Assembly (NCBI GenBank): GCA_015231605.1
Contig: JADGBG010000014.1
Coordinates: forward strand, 1 to 39,953
Direction of reading: 5' to 3'
DNA length: 39,953 nt
Source of the DNA: Alphaproteobacteria bacterium
Lineage (GTDB): Bacteria; Pseudomonadota; Alphaproteobacteria; Rhodospirillales; Magnetovibrionaceae
Every line of letters starts with the position of its first letter. Within the stretch, counting starts at the first letter, position 1. This document shows positions 1 to 7,434 of this stretch, in pieces. The position numbers and the translations under genes were made by a program. The notes beneath the pieces were generated by a model. The model did no database searches. It saw only the letters and a list, made by a program, of their open reading frames with translations, and had not been told where the DNA came from.

Positions 1-468
1 GAACTACAAACGCAGGCGGTTCACCAACATGGCGGCTTCGTCGATAAGTTTATGGGTGATGGTTTGATGGCATTTTGGCCCAAAGAAACCACGTGGAAAG
101 AATGCTGTGAAAAAGCATTCAAGGCCGCATTGGTGTTCAAAAAAGGTCTGCCGCTCAGCCTCCTTCCAGGTGATACCTCTACCTTAGATTTGAGGATTGG
201 TCTTCATTGCGGCAACGCTATCTTTGGCAACTTTGGGGCACACGGGATGGTCTCTCAAACTTTTCTCGGCTCGGACGTAAATCTGGCGGCACGCTGTGAA
301 CAGGCAAAAGAATCAAGTGAAGGAAGCGATTTAAGCCACTATCGGATTAGGGCAAGTGAGGCTTTTTGGAAGCGCTTGCCTTCAAAGTACCAAAGCGAAT
401 TGCCGCAACTTGTAAACGCCCGCGTTAAGCATAATGAAGTCATAAAACTTCACTGTAGGTCGAGGTAA
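1..468 (+). CDS. Class III nucleotidyl (probably adenylate) cyclase, 5' end outside window
   Basis: The frame is open from base 1, so this is the C-terminal part (155 residues visible) of a cyclase. The motif GGFVDKFMGDGLMAF carries the second metal-binding Asp and a Lys two residues before FMGD that in this family reads the adenine base. SQTFLGSDVNLAARCE carries the Asn and Arg that stabilise the transition state. A Thr stands where class IIIa enzymes have the base-selecting Asp, as in class IIIb cyclases, so ATP is the likely substrate. The first metal Asp and any N-terminal domain lie off the window. The stop is 4 nt before the next cyclase gene, so the two are probably co-transcribed. Base composition is AT-rich against the chromosome beyond 1.2 kb, which suggests transfer. 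The family call is firm; cAMP as product is inference. Confidence 0.85.
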   Translation, partial: ELQTQAVHQHGGFVDKFMGDGLMAFWPKETTWKECCEKAFKAALVFKKGLPLSLLPGDTSTLDLRIGLHCGNAIFGNFGAHGMVSQTFLGSDVNLAARCEQAKESSEGSDLSHYRIRASEAFWKRLPSKYQSELPQLVNARVKHNEVIKLHCRSR

Positions 469-472
469 ATCT

Positions 473-1174
473 ATGGCGCTCATTGACGACCTCAAAGCCG
501 AAACCGCAAGAATTTTCCGAGACCAATGGAATGTCCGTGAAGGCCGGGTAGTCCCCTCTCCCGAGGATGTAAAACTCAGCAATGATGCTGTCCATTTTGA
601 CCGGGCCACTGTGCTTTATGCTGACTTATCTGGCTCCACAAAAATGGTGGACACAAAGAAATGGTATTTTTCTGCTGAAATTTACCGGACTTTCTTATAC
701 TGCGCCGCACGTATTGTTAAATACGAAGGCGGTGAAATCACCTCGTATGATGGTGACCGGATAATGGGAGTATTTATAGGTGACAATCAAACGACTAGCG
801 CTGCACGGTGTGGTCTAAAGATCAATTACGCCGCAAAACACATTATCAACCCTGCAATTTTAAAACAGTACACATCATCAACATTCAAAGTCCGCCATGT
901 AGTAGGGATAGACACAAGCGAAGTTCATGTCGCAAGAACAGGCGCTCGGGGAGGGAACGATCTAGTATGGATTGGACGAGCCCCTAATTATGCAGCAAAA
1001 ATGACCAGTCTTGACCCAGACTACCCAACCTGGGTTACTGGAAATGCGTACTACTTTCTTGCTGATGAAGCGAAGTATGGGGGGAAAGATAAATCCCATA
1101 TGTGGGAGCAACGTTCATGGACTGATATGTCAGGCATGACGATATACCGCTCAAGCTGGACGTGGACAATTTGA
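473..1174 (+). CDS. Pycsar-like class III nucleotidyl cyclase (PycC-type)
   Basis: A single cyclase catalytic domain of 233 residues with no other domain. YADLSGST (residues 49-56) carries the first metal Asp, D51. SYDGDRIMGVF (91-101) carries the second, D95, flanked by Tyr92 and Arg96. WIGRAPNYAAK (166-176) carries N172, with Lys176 where ordinary adenylate cyclases have Arg. YDGDR followed by the GRAPNYAAK block is what I associate with PycC cyclases of Pycsar anti-phage systems, which make cCMP or cUMP. Pycsar loci normally pair the cyclase with a TM or TIR effector. Here the upstream neighbour is another cyclase and the downstream DNA is ordinary chromosome, so any effector must lie left of the window or be absent. 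The start is the ATG 4 nt after the preceding stop. Nucleotide specificity is inferred. Confidence 0.75.
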   Translation: MALIDDLKAETARIFRDQWNVREGRVVPSPEDVKLSNDAVHFDRATVLYADLSGSTKMVDTKKWYFSAEIYRTFLYCAARIVKYEGGEITSYDGDRIMGVFIGDNQTTSAARCGLKINYAAKHIINPAILKQYTSSTFKVRHVVGIDTSEVHVARTGARGGNDLVWIGRAPNYAAKMTSLDPDYPTWVTGNAYYFLADEAKYGGKDKSHMWEQRSWTDMSGMTIYRSSWTWTI

Positions 1175-1198
1175 TTGTCCCGCTATTTTTGTATCTGT

Positions 1199-1279
1199 AT
1201 GCCCGTCACCCGCCCGCACTTGGGCGCGTTCCTGGAAGCCTGGGGCGCGGCGTCGGGCAACCGGTTTTTGCTGGATTAG
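1199..1279 (+). pseudogene. Possible C-terminal remnant of a host gene at a composition junction
   Basis: Immediately after the AT-rich cyclase pair the DNA becomes GC-rich, and a frame of 26 codons ending in TAG at 1277-1279 reads like the tail of a protein (…PHLGAFLEAWG…RFLLD). No ribosome binding site precedes its only ATG. The stop codon lies inside the palindromic repeat that follows, just as the yejF stop abuts the second repeat copy. I read it as the end of a gene cut off when the cyclase segment was inserted. The family is not recognised, and it could equally be non-coding. Confidence 0.25.
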
Positions 1280-1345
1280 AGCATCGTGCGTCAAATATGA
1301 CGCACGATGCTCTAAAGAATTTTGTTTGCCCTCGCCGGGCGCCGC
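1276..1345 (+). repeat. Dispersed palindromic repeat, copy 1
   Basis: A perfect 17-bp inverted repeat (1276-1292 and 1299-1315, arm core GAGCATCGTGCGTC) around a 6-nt AT loop, followed by a tail ending CGCCGGGCGCCGC near 1345. A second copy with the same palindrome and the same tail lies at 19908-19973. Together with 1346-1414, where I see nothing further, this fills the gap between the cyclase gene and the chemoreceptor terminator. Its conserved palindrome and tail suggest a small non-coding repeat family or a recurrent gene-end hairpin. Confidence 0.8.
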
Positions 1346-1414
1346 CTGCCGGACATTTTCAGAACGCGAATGGCGCGTCCTGTCCTGACCCAGCTGCGAC
1401 ATTTGGACAACAAA

Positions 1415-1451
1415 CTCCGCCCCTGCGTTTTCTGCGAACGGAGGGGCGGAG
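1415..1451 (-). terminator. Rho-independent terminator of the chemoreceptor gene
   Basis: A 10-bp perfect stem (1415-1424 with 1442-1451, CTCCGCCCCT arm) with a 17-nt loop begins 7 nt after the chemoreceptor stop on the minus strand. It is followed on that strand by the T-rich TTTGTTGT. Confidence 0.7.
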
Positions 1452-1458
1452 CTGTTGG

Positions 1459-3471
1459 TTAGACTGCACGCACATCGCTGAGGAACGTTTCCACGATCTT
1501 CCTGAGGTTTTCCGTCTGGCTTGACAGTTCCCTCGCCGCGCCTTGGACGGCGGAGGCGGATTGACCCGTTTCAGCCGCAGCTTGGTGGACGCTTTCAACG
1601 TTGGACGACACTTCGGTCGTGCCGCTGGCCGCTTCTTCGACATTGCGGGCGATTTCGCTGGTCGCCGCGCCCTGTTCCTCGACGGCGGACGCGATTGCGG
1701 ACGCGATCTGGTCTATTTCGCGGATGATCTTGCTGATCTCCTCGATGGCCATGGCGGCCACTTCGGTCTGCTTTTGCACGTTGCCGATCTGGGAGCCGAT
1801 TTCATCGGTGGCCTTGGCGGTCTGGTTGGCGAGGTTCTTGACCTCGGACGCCACGACCGCGAAGCCCTTGCCGGCTTCCCCGGCGCGGGCCGCCTCGATG
1901 GTGGCGTTGAGCGCCAGCAGGTTGGTCTGTTCGGCGATGTCGGTGATCATCGCGACGACCGCACTGATGTTGCCGGCCGCCGCGACCAGGCCTTGGACGG
2001 TTTCGTGGGTTTCATCGGCCTGCTTCACCGCGCGGGACGCCACGTTGGAGGATTGCGCCACCTGACGGCTGATTTCGGAAATCGAGCTGGACAACTCTTC
2101 CGCCGCCGACGCCACGGTCTGCACGTTGTTGGACGCCTGTTCCGACGCCGAAGCGGCGGCCGTGGATTGACGGCTGGTTTCCTCGGCGGTGGCCGACATG
2201 GAGGTCGCGGTCGATTCCATTTCGGTCGCGGCGGATGCCACGGTTTCGATGATGCCGCTGACGGCGCTGTCGAAGTCGTGAGTCAGTTCCTCGACCTTCT
2301 GGGCGCGCAGTTCGCGGGCCCTGCGGTCCTTTTCCTGCGCGGCGGCCAGTTGTTCGGCCTTGATCATGTTGTCCTTGAACACCTGGACGGCCTCGGCCAT
2401 GTGGCCGACCTCGTCCTTGTGGTCGCGGGCGGGGATTTCCGTTTCCTTGTCGCCCTCGGCCAAGCGGGACATGGCGCCGGTCATGTTGACGATCGGCACG
2501 GAAATGCCTCGGCCGATGACGAAGGCCGCGACCACGCTCAGCACCAGGGCGATCACGGACACGGTGGCCACGGTGGCGAGCGCCCGGTCGATCTCCGCCT
2601 CGGCGCGCGGGCCCAGTTCATCCTGCAGGGCCTTGATGGCCAGCTTCAGGGTTTCGACTTCGTCCGCCACGATGGGACCGATGCGGTCCAGCTCGTTCTT
2701 GATGATGGCGTTTCGTTCGTTGATGGTCTTGTAGGTTTCCTCGAACGCCGGGACGTAGACTTGGTGCAACTGTTCCACTTCTTTCGCCAGAGCGCGGCGT
2801 GTGGGGTTCTGCAGGTTGGCCGACAGAACTTCCTGGGCCTTGTCCATGTCCGCCATTTCCTTCATCACGCGGTCATAGGACTCCTGGTCGTTGGTGACCA
2901 GGTAGCGGGTGACGTAAAGGCGCCCCAACAGCAGGCTGCGCATCGCCACGCCGGCGCGGTAGGCGGCCTCGGCGTCGCCGTCGTTGAACGCGCTTTCCAT
3001 GATGTCGCTCAGCGCCTTTTCCATCTTCGGGCCGACGACGTTGAGGGTGTCATCGACCAGTGCGTTGCGCCGCGCTTGCTTCTTGGTTACGTCTTCGAAA
3101 TGGGCGACATAGGTTTTCAGTTCGCCCTCAACCTTGTCGACCACCGCAAGGAACTTGGGATCCGTCGTAAGCTCGCGGGTCTCGGGAATCAGATCCAGGG
3201 TGGCCTGGGCGCGCTCCTTGACGCCTTTGATGTTGTCCTCACTGGCCTCGATCACGAAATTCTTCACGAACAGGCGGGTCATCAGCATATTGGCCTGGAT
3301 GCGGCCGGCCTGGTTCGTTTGGCGCGCCAGGCTACGGTAATCCATGAAATTCGTGTCGGCGCCATCGAGGCTGGAAAAGCCGACCACGGCGATCAGCAGC
3401 AGGAGGGCGAGAACGACCCCAAACCCGGTGAAAACCTTGCTCGATATCTTGATGTTTTTGAGAAAGTTCAT
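1459..3471 (-). CDS. Methyl-accepting chemotaxis protein with HBM-type periplasmic sensor
   Basis: A transmembrane chemoreceptor of 670 residues. TM1 is at about 13-34. A roughly 260-residue all-helical periplasmic region resembles the helical bimodular (HBM) sensor of McpS-like receptors. TM2 is at about 298-320, HAMP at about 318-372, and the cytoplasmic signalling coiled coil at about 410-650. Its hairpin tip is the invariant segment around [20 protein letters not shown] (509-528) and [15 protein letters not shown] (531-545), the CheA/CheW contact site. HBM receptors usually bind small organic acids; the ligand here is unknown. There is no C-terminal CheR-tether pentapeptide (the end is SDVRAV). 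The start ATG has AGGAGAGG upstream. It lies 12 nt after a small helical gene, so the two probably form one transcript, ended by the hairpin at 1415-1451. Confidence 0.93.
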   Translation of the reverse strand: MNFLKNIKISSKVFTGFGVVLALLLLIAVVGFSSLDGADTNFMDYRSLARQTNQAGRIQANMLMTRLFVKNFVIEASEDNIKGVKERAQATLDLIPETRELTTDPKFLAVVDKVEGELKTYVAHFEDVTKKQARRNALVDDTLNVVGPKMEKALSDIMESAFNDGDAEAAYRAGVAMRSLLLGRLYVTRYLVTNDQESYDRVMKEMADMDKAQEVLSANLQNPTRRALAKEVEQLHQVYVPAFEETYKTINERNAIIKNELDRIGPIVADEVETLKLAIKALQDELGPRAEAEIDRALATVATVSVIALVLSVVAAFVIGRGISVPIVNMTGAMSRLAEGDKETEIPARDHKDEVGHMAEAVQVFKDNMIKAEQLAAAQEKDRRARELRAQKVEELTHDFDSAVSGIIETVASAATEMESTATSMSATAEETSRQSTAAASASEQASNNVQTVASAAEELSSSISEISRQVAQSSNVASRAVKQADETHETVQGLVAAAGNISAVVAMITDIAEQTNLLALNATIEAARAGEAGKGFAVVASEVKNLANQTAKATDEIGSQIGNVQKQTEVAAMAIEEISKIIREIDQIASAIASAVEEQGAATSEIARNVEEAASGTTEVSSNVESVHQAAAETGQSASAVQGAARELSSQTENLRKIVETFLSDVRAV

Positions 3472-3483
3472 GTTCCTCTCCTG

Positions 3484-3819
3484 TCAATTCAGCGCCGTAT
3501 CGTGTGAAAGGGACGTTTCGCCGTCGCTTGCTTCAAGCACGAGGGCTTTCATTTCAGCTAAGTTGCCGCGCTCCAATACAGCCAGGACTTGATCCAACAG
3601 CTCTCGGGTATCGGCAATTTTGCTTTGGAGTTCATCGTAAATGCAGCAGGCATGACGCAAGGTCTTCCTTGCCGCACTCAGGTGCCGACCGGCTGTAGAA
3701 ACATCCTTGCCAACCGAAGCGATCTCGGCCGCAAGCAAATAGGATTGTCGTGAAACGCTCCGCAGCTTCCTGGCGGAACGGAAGCCTGCTAACGCATAGA
3801 CCCGGGTTGCGTGAACCAT
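3484..3819 (-). CDS. Small helical protein upstream of the chemoreceptor, function unknown
   Basis: A 111-residue protein, largely predicted helical, with long amphipathic stretches, two adjacent Cys (CC near residue 58) and an acidic C-terminal third. It has no signal peptide or membrane segment. I do not recognise a family. The start ATG is preceded by GGGAGAGG at good spacing. The stop is 12 nt before the chemoreceptor start on the same strand, which argues for a real, co-expressed gene. A role with the receptor (adaptor or regulator) is inference from position only. Upstream, 3820-3932 carries no gene. Confidence 0.65.
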   Translation of the reverse strand: MVHATRVYALAGFRSARKLRSVSRQSYLLAAEIASVGKDVSTAGRHLSAARKTLRHACCIYDELQSKIADTRELLDQVLAVLERGNLAEMKALVLEASDGETSLSHDTALN

Positions 3820-3932
3820 TCCGCCTCTCCCTCACAAACCTTAGAGAGACCACGACAGTCAATTCTGCGCCGCTATGCGGCGCATAGCAACAAAAGACTA
3901 GTTCGCGGGGTTTGCCCAATGGCGCTTTTTGG

Positions 3933-4373
3933 TTAAAAAAACGGATCGTAGGCCCATTGCAGCAGGGCTTGGCGTTGGCCGGGGCGGCAGGTGAAATCCA
4001 TGTCGGGGCAGTTGTGGCGGATGGCGCCGATGTGGCGGGGGCCGAAGGCGCGCCAGCGCTTGATCTGGAACGCGTCCACGCCGGGGATGCGCCGCCCGAG
4101 CGTGTAGCGGCAGTACCACTGGAACCAGCCGAGCGGGTCTTCCGGGGTGATCCAGCCCTTGTCCCGCCACGCCTGGCGGCTTTGTCCCGCCGCCACGCCG
4201 AAGCAATTGAGCCGGGCGTCGAAACCGTCCGGGCTCAGCTTGGCGTTCGCGAACCACTCGGCCGGGAATTCGGCGTGGTCGCCCGCGAAATACCAGCCGC
4301 CGAAGACGCCCAGCTCCAGCATCTCGCGGGGCGTCAGTTGGGGCTCGAACTCCAGGTCCGCGCGCGTGTTCAT
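3933..4373 (-). CDS. Uncharacterised conserved protein coupled to the rubredoxin oxidoreductase
   Basis: A 146-residue soluble protein rich in Trp, Tyr and Arg. Recognisable blocks are LTPREMLELGVFGGWY (13-28), FPAEWF (36-41), WITPEDPLGWFQWYCRY (74-90), RRIPGVDAFQIKRWRAF (94-110) and a C-terminal RPGQRQALLQWAYD (130-143). I recall this as a widespread family of unknown function, found beyond proteobacteria; I cannot name a domain number. Its ATG overlaps the stop of the preceding gene by one base (TGATG), so translation is coupled. That places it in the rubredoxin/rubrerythrin group, though any electron-transfer or stress role is inference. There is no CxxC or metal motif of its own. Confidence 0.85.
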   Translation of the reverse strand: MNTRADLEFEPQLTPREMLELGVFGGWYFAGDHAEFPAEWFANAKLSPDGFDARLNCFGVAAGQSRQAWRDKGWITPEDPLGWFQWYCRYTLGRRIPGVDAFQIKRWRAFGPRHIGAIRHNCPDMDFTCRPGQRQALLQWAYDPFF

Positions 4374-5914
4374 CAGGCCTTGCTGAACGCGTCTTTGCCC
4401 TGGCCGCAGATCGGGCATTGCCAGTCGCCGGGAACGTCTTCCCACGGCGTGCCGGGCTTGACGCCGTGTTCCGGGTCGCCCTGGGCCGGGTGGTATTCCC
4501 AGCCGCACGGGCCGCAGGTCCACACGTCGCCGCCGTCCGCCGCATTGCCGGACGCGGTTTCGGCGGCGATGACGGCGGGCATGGTCTTGACCAAATCGGG
4601 CTGGCGCTTGGTTTTGGTCCCGCTGAGCGCGAAGCCCACGGCGGCTCCGTCCGGGGCGCGGAACACGGCCTCGGCGTCCGCGCCGTCGCCGTCCACCACC
4701 CATGCGCCGTCCGCGCCGGGCTTCGGCGGACACACCACCAGGGGGAACGCCGGGGTTTTCACCGCCACCGCCATGGCGGGCAGCGAGAGCGACGTTTCCG
4801 TTCCCGTCAACGTCGCCGCCAGCGCCCGGCATTCGGCCAACAGGGGCGCGATGAAGGGCAGCGGCCCGGCTTCGGTCTCGGCGCAGTCGCCGATGGCGTA
4901 GATGTCGGGATCGTTTGTGCATAGCATGCGATCGACTAAGATGCCAGCCTTGACGTCGAGGCCCGCCGCCGCCGCCAGATCCTTGCGCGGGGCCAGGCCC
5001 ACGGCGGACAGGGCGTGGTCGAAGGGGATCTCCGTGCCGTTGTCCAGAACGGCCACGAATTCCATCCCGTCCGGCCAGTAGGTCTTCACGGTACGGCCCA
5101 TGTGGAAGGTCGCGCCCAGCGCGCCCAAGCCCTCGGTCAAGGCGTCGCCGATGGCCTGGGGCAACAGCCGAGCCAGCGGCCAGGGCGCGGGGTCCACCAC
5201 GTCCACGGTGAAGCCCTTGGCCGCCAAGTCGTTGGCGAACTCGCACCCCACCAGGCCCGCGCCGATCAGCAGCACGCGGCCGTGCGCGCCGATGCGATCG
5301 CGCCAGACGCGGTAGTCGTCCAGGTCGTTGACCGTGGCGATGTCGATGGCGTCGGAGCCCTCGGCCGGGAATACCCGCGCGTCCGCGCCCAGCGCCAGAA
5401 CCAGCTTGGCGTAGGGGACGGTCTCGCCGCCTTCCAACGCCACCGCCTTGGCGGCGCGGTCGATGGATGCGACGCGGGCGCGGGTACGCACCGTGATGTT
5501 GGTTTCGGCCGCGAACGCGGCGGCGTCCTTTTGCACCAGATCTTTCGCCGCATGCCCCTTGGCCAGCGCGTTGGACAACATCGGCTTGGTGTACACCTCG
5601 CCGCCGTCCTGGGTGATCAGGGTGATGGGCATGGCCGCGTCGAACTTGCGGATTTCGCGCACCAGGGTGTAGCCCGCCAGACCACTGCCGACGATGACCG
5701 TGGCCGGGGCGTCGGAGGTGGCGGATTTCGTGGGTTCGGCGGCGGGAATGGTTTCGAACTGATCCTTGCCGACGTCGCACACGGGGCAAACCCAGCCGTC
5801 GGGCAGGTCTTCCCACGGGGTTCCCGGCGGGATTCCGGCGTCGGGGTCGCCGACGGCTTCATCGTAAACCCAACCGCACACCGTGCATTCGTACGTGGTT
5901 CTGGCAGCGCTCAT
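4373..5914 (-). CDS. Rubredoxin-[FAD/NAD(P)H oxidoreductase]-rubredoxin fusion
   Basis: A 513-residue fusion of three modules. An N-terminal rubredoxin has C10, C13, C43 and C46 with the usual GxxYD and PxGTxWEDLPxxWxCPxC pattern. The middle is a pyridine-nucleotide-disulfide-type flavoprotein, with FAD loop GSGLAG (76-81), NAD(P) loop around LLIGAGLVG near residue 215, and FAD-closing motif YAIGDCAE near 340. A second rubredoxin lies at the extreme C-terminus (C467, C470, C500, C503, same spacing). The centre resembles NAD(P)H:rubredoxin reductase, which has no redox CxxC. The protein should pass electrons from NAD(P)H through FAD to its own two iron centres, and plausibly on to the nearby rubrerythrin. 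Carrying a rubredoxin at both ends is unusual. The start is the ATG about 7 nt after a GGAA-type site. Confidence 0.92.
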   Translation of the reverse strand: MSAARTTYECTVCGWVYDEAVGDPDAGIPPGTPWEDLPDGWVCPVCDVGKDQFETIPAAEPTKSATSDAPATVIVGSGLAGYTLVREIRKFDAAMPITLITQDGGEVYTKPMLSNALAKGHAAKDLVQKDAAAFAAETNITVRTRARVASIDRAAKAVALEGGETVPYAKLVLALGADARVFPAEGSDAIDIATVNDLDDYRVWRDRIGAHGRVLLIGAGLVGCEFANDLAAKGFTVDVVDPAPWPLARLLPQAIGDALTEGLGALGATFHMGRTVKTYWPDGMEFVAVLDNGTEIPFDHALSAVGLAPRKDLAAAAGLDVKAGILVDRMLCTNDPDIYAIGDCAETEAGPLPFIAPLLAECRALAATLTGTETSLSLPAMAVAVKTPAFPLVVCPPKPGADGAWVVDGDGADAEAVFRAPDGAAVGFALSGTKTKRQPDLVKTMPAVIAAETASGNAADGGDVWTCGPCGWEYHPAQGDPEHGVKPGTPWEDVPGDWQCPICGQGKDAFSKA

Positions 5915-5945
5915 GGCGACGTTCCGTGGTCTTGAAGGAAAGGAA

Positions 5946-5978
5946 ATCCCCCTGGAAAACCGTGTCCTCCAGGGGGAT
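5946..5978 (-). terminator. Hairpin after rubrerythrin: terminator or attenuator
   Basis: A perfect 11-bp stem (5946-5956 with 5968-5978, arm ATCCCCCTGGA) with an 11-nt loop, followed on the minus strand by TTTCCTTTCCTT. It starts 8 nt past the rubrerythrin stop and lies upstream of the rubredoxin oxidoreductase start. It would reduce read-through from one gene to the next. Confidence 0.65.
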
Positions 5979-5986
5979 GGTCTGGG

Positions 5987-6487
5987 TTAGGCGATGTCGG
6001 CGTACTTTTCGCCCTTGACGCCACACACCGGGCACGCATCCGGCGCGTCGCCGATCACGGTGTGGCCGCACACCGGACAGACCCGCACGGCGGCCGCCGG
6101 CAGATCGCCGCCGGCGCTCACCGCGGCGGCCGCGGCCTTGAACAGCTCGAAGTGAACCTTTTCGACCTCGAGCGCGTGGGTCATGGAGCGTTCGGCCTTT
6201 TTGTGACCTTCGGCCTTGGCGGCCTCGACCATCGGCGGATACATGTGGGTGAATTCGTGCTCTTCCCCGGCCATGGCTTCGGCTAGGTTTTCCGCCGTGC
6301 TCTTGACCCCGTCCATGGCGCGCAGGTGGGCGTGGGCGTGGATGGTTTCCGCCGCCGCGACGGCGCGGAACAGCTTGGCGACCTGGGCGTGGCCGTCCTT
6401 TTCAGCCTGTTCGGCGAAGGCCAGATACTTGCGGTTGGCCTGGCTTTCCCCGGCGAAGGCTTCCTGCAGGTTTTCCATGGTGCTCAT
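5987..6487 (-). CDS. Rubrerythrin
   Basis: A cytoplasmic non-haem diiron peroxidase of 166 residues, the usual length. An N-terminal four-helix ferritin-like domain carries the metal ligands (GES at 13-15, ETIH at 47-50, GEEHEF at 74-79, EKVH at 109-112). A C-terminal rubredoxin-like domain binds one iron through C137, C140, C152 and C155 (two CPVCG motifs). The family reduces hydrogen peroxide to water using electrons delivered by rubredoxin and its NAD(P)H reductase. That partner is the next gene downstream on the same strand. The start ATG is preceded by GGGAGA at 6 nt; an in-frame Met three codons later is the only close alternative. It fits a microaerobic or facultatively anaerobic lifestyle. 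Confidence 0.95.
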   Translation of the reverse strand: MSTMENLQEAFAGESQANRKYLAFAEQAEKDGHAQVAKLFRAVAAAETIHAHAHLRAMDGVKSTAENLAEAMAGEEHEFTHMYPPMVEAAKAEGHKKAERSMTHALEVEKVHFELFKAAAAAVSAGGDLPAAAVRVCPVCGHTVIGDAPDACPVCGVKGEKYADIA

Positions 6488-6651
6488 GCGGTGTCTCCCT
6501 ATGTGAAATGGATCGCGCCCGCCAAACGGAGCAGGCTGCGGGTTGCGAAAAGGTTAGCCCCGTCGGAGAGGGGGGGCAACCCCTTCATCATGACGACCGC
6601 GTGAACGTCCAACACGTTGACATCGGGGGCGGTTGCGCCCATATGCGGGGT

Positions 6652-7050
6652 ATGACGGAAAAGCATACCCCCGTGGCGCTGCGCCCCTTGTATCTCGCCC
6701 TCGGCTGGGCGTTCGTCGCGCTCGGCGCGGCGGGAAGCGTGCTGCCGGTGCTGCCGACCACGCCGTTCCTGATCCTGGCGGCAATGTGCTTCGCGCGCAG
6801 CTCGCCGCGCTTACATGGCTGGCTATATAACCATCCCGCCTTCGGCGCGACGTTGCGCGATTGGGACCGCCACCGGGTGATCCCCCTCCACGCCAAGGTG
6901 CTGTCCATCGGCGCGATGGCGGCGAGTCTCGCCTATATCGCGCTGGTCTCGCCCGCGCCCGGTTACGTCGTGGCGGGGACGGCGGCGGTCATGGGGTATG
7001 GCGCGTGGTTCGTGCTGAGCAAGCCTTCGCGCGTTCCCACCGGGGGATAA
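6652..7050 (+). CDS. DUF454 (YbaN-like) inner-membrane protein
   Basis: A 132-residue membrane protein with the DUF454 signature: an N-terminal hydrophobic pair containing LGWAFVALGAAGSVLPVLPT, TPFLILAAMCFARSSPRLH, then HPAFGATLRDW and a charged turn before two further membrane segments (about 80-115). The function of the family is unknown. The frame is open back to 6508, but conserved sequence begins near this Met. A Met three codons earlier (6643) is equally possible, and neither has a clear ribosome binding site. It is divergent from rubrerythrin across about 160 bp. Confidence 0.85.
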   Translation: MTEKHTPVALRPLYLALGWAFVALGAAGSVLPVLPTTPFLILAAMCFARSSPRLHGWLYNHPAFGATLRDWDRHRVIPLHAKVLSIGAMAASLAYIALVSPAPGYVVAGTAAVMGYGAWFVLSKPSRVPTGG

Positions 7051-7137
7051 CTTTCCGCAGGTTTGTCTTTTTTCTTTAACCTTTCCAGTCTATCGTGATC
7101 GGGACAAAGAGAGAAAAGAGCACGTAGAGAGAAGACC

Positions 7138-7410
7138 ATGACCATCTATATCAGCGCCATCGAAAAGGGCGCGCTTCCCACCCATCTCACCATCAACGGC
7201 ATCACCGACCAGGGTTGGCAGAACGTGCATGTGTTCGTCGCCACCGGCGAAGGCCGCGAAGCCGCTCAGTCCGCCAACCTGACCGCCGTTTCCGACGCGG
7301 ACGGCCACTGGTCCGCCGTCTATCCCAAGCCCGTCGTTCCCGGCGCGCGCATCACCGCCTTCGCCCGCTCGGGCGATTCCCCGCTGGCGGAATTCTCCAC
7401 CGTCGCCTGA
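7138..7410 (+). CDS. Small protein of unknown function, possible beta-sandwich fold
   Basis: A 90-residue protein without signal peptide or membrane helix. Alternating hydrophobic residues and the pattern DADGHWSAVYPKPVVPGA suggest a single small beta-sandwich (Ig- or carbohydrate-binding-like), but I do not recognise the family. A good AGAGAGAAG site precedes the ATG, and codon use matches the high-GC neighbours, so I take it as real. It is convergent with dnaX 24 bp away, with no terminator between them. The 87 bp upstream is pyrimidine-rich and probably holds its promoter. Confidence 0.65.
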   Translation: MTIYISAIEKGALPTHLTINGITDQGWQNVHVFVATGEGREAAQSANLTAVSDADGHWSAVYPKPVVPGARITAFARSGDSPLAEFSTVA

Positions 7411-7434
7411 CGCGGCACGGTTGTCCGTAAACCG

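Noticed and set aside
1543-3507. Very long Gly/Arg/His-rich frame on the plus strand opposite the chemoreceptor
   Set aside because: Mirror of the real minus-strand gene in GC-rich DNA. It has low-complexity composition, no family features and no start signals.
3866-3884. 8-bp perfect hairpin (TGCGCCGC / GCGGCGCA) between two minus-strand genes
   Set aside because: No T run on either strand and no palindromic operator context. It could be a chance GC-rich stem.
6617-6647. TTGACA at 6617-6622 as promoter of the DUF454 gene
   Set aside because: No acceptable -10 at 16-18 nt without running into the start codon. It would require leaderless transcription, so I did not annotate it.
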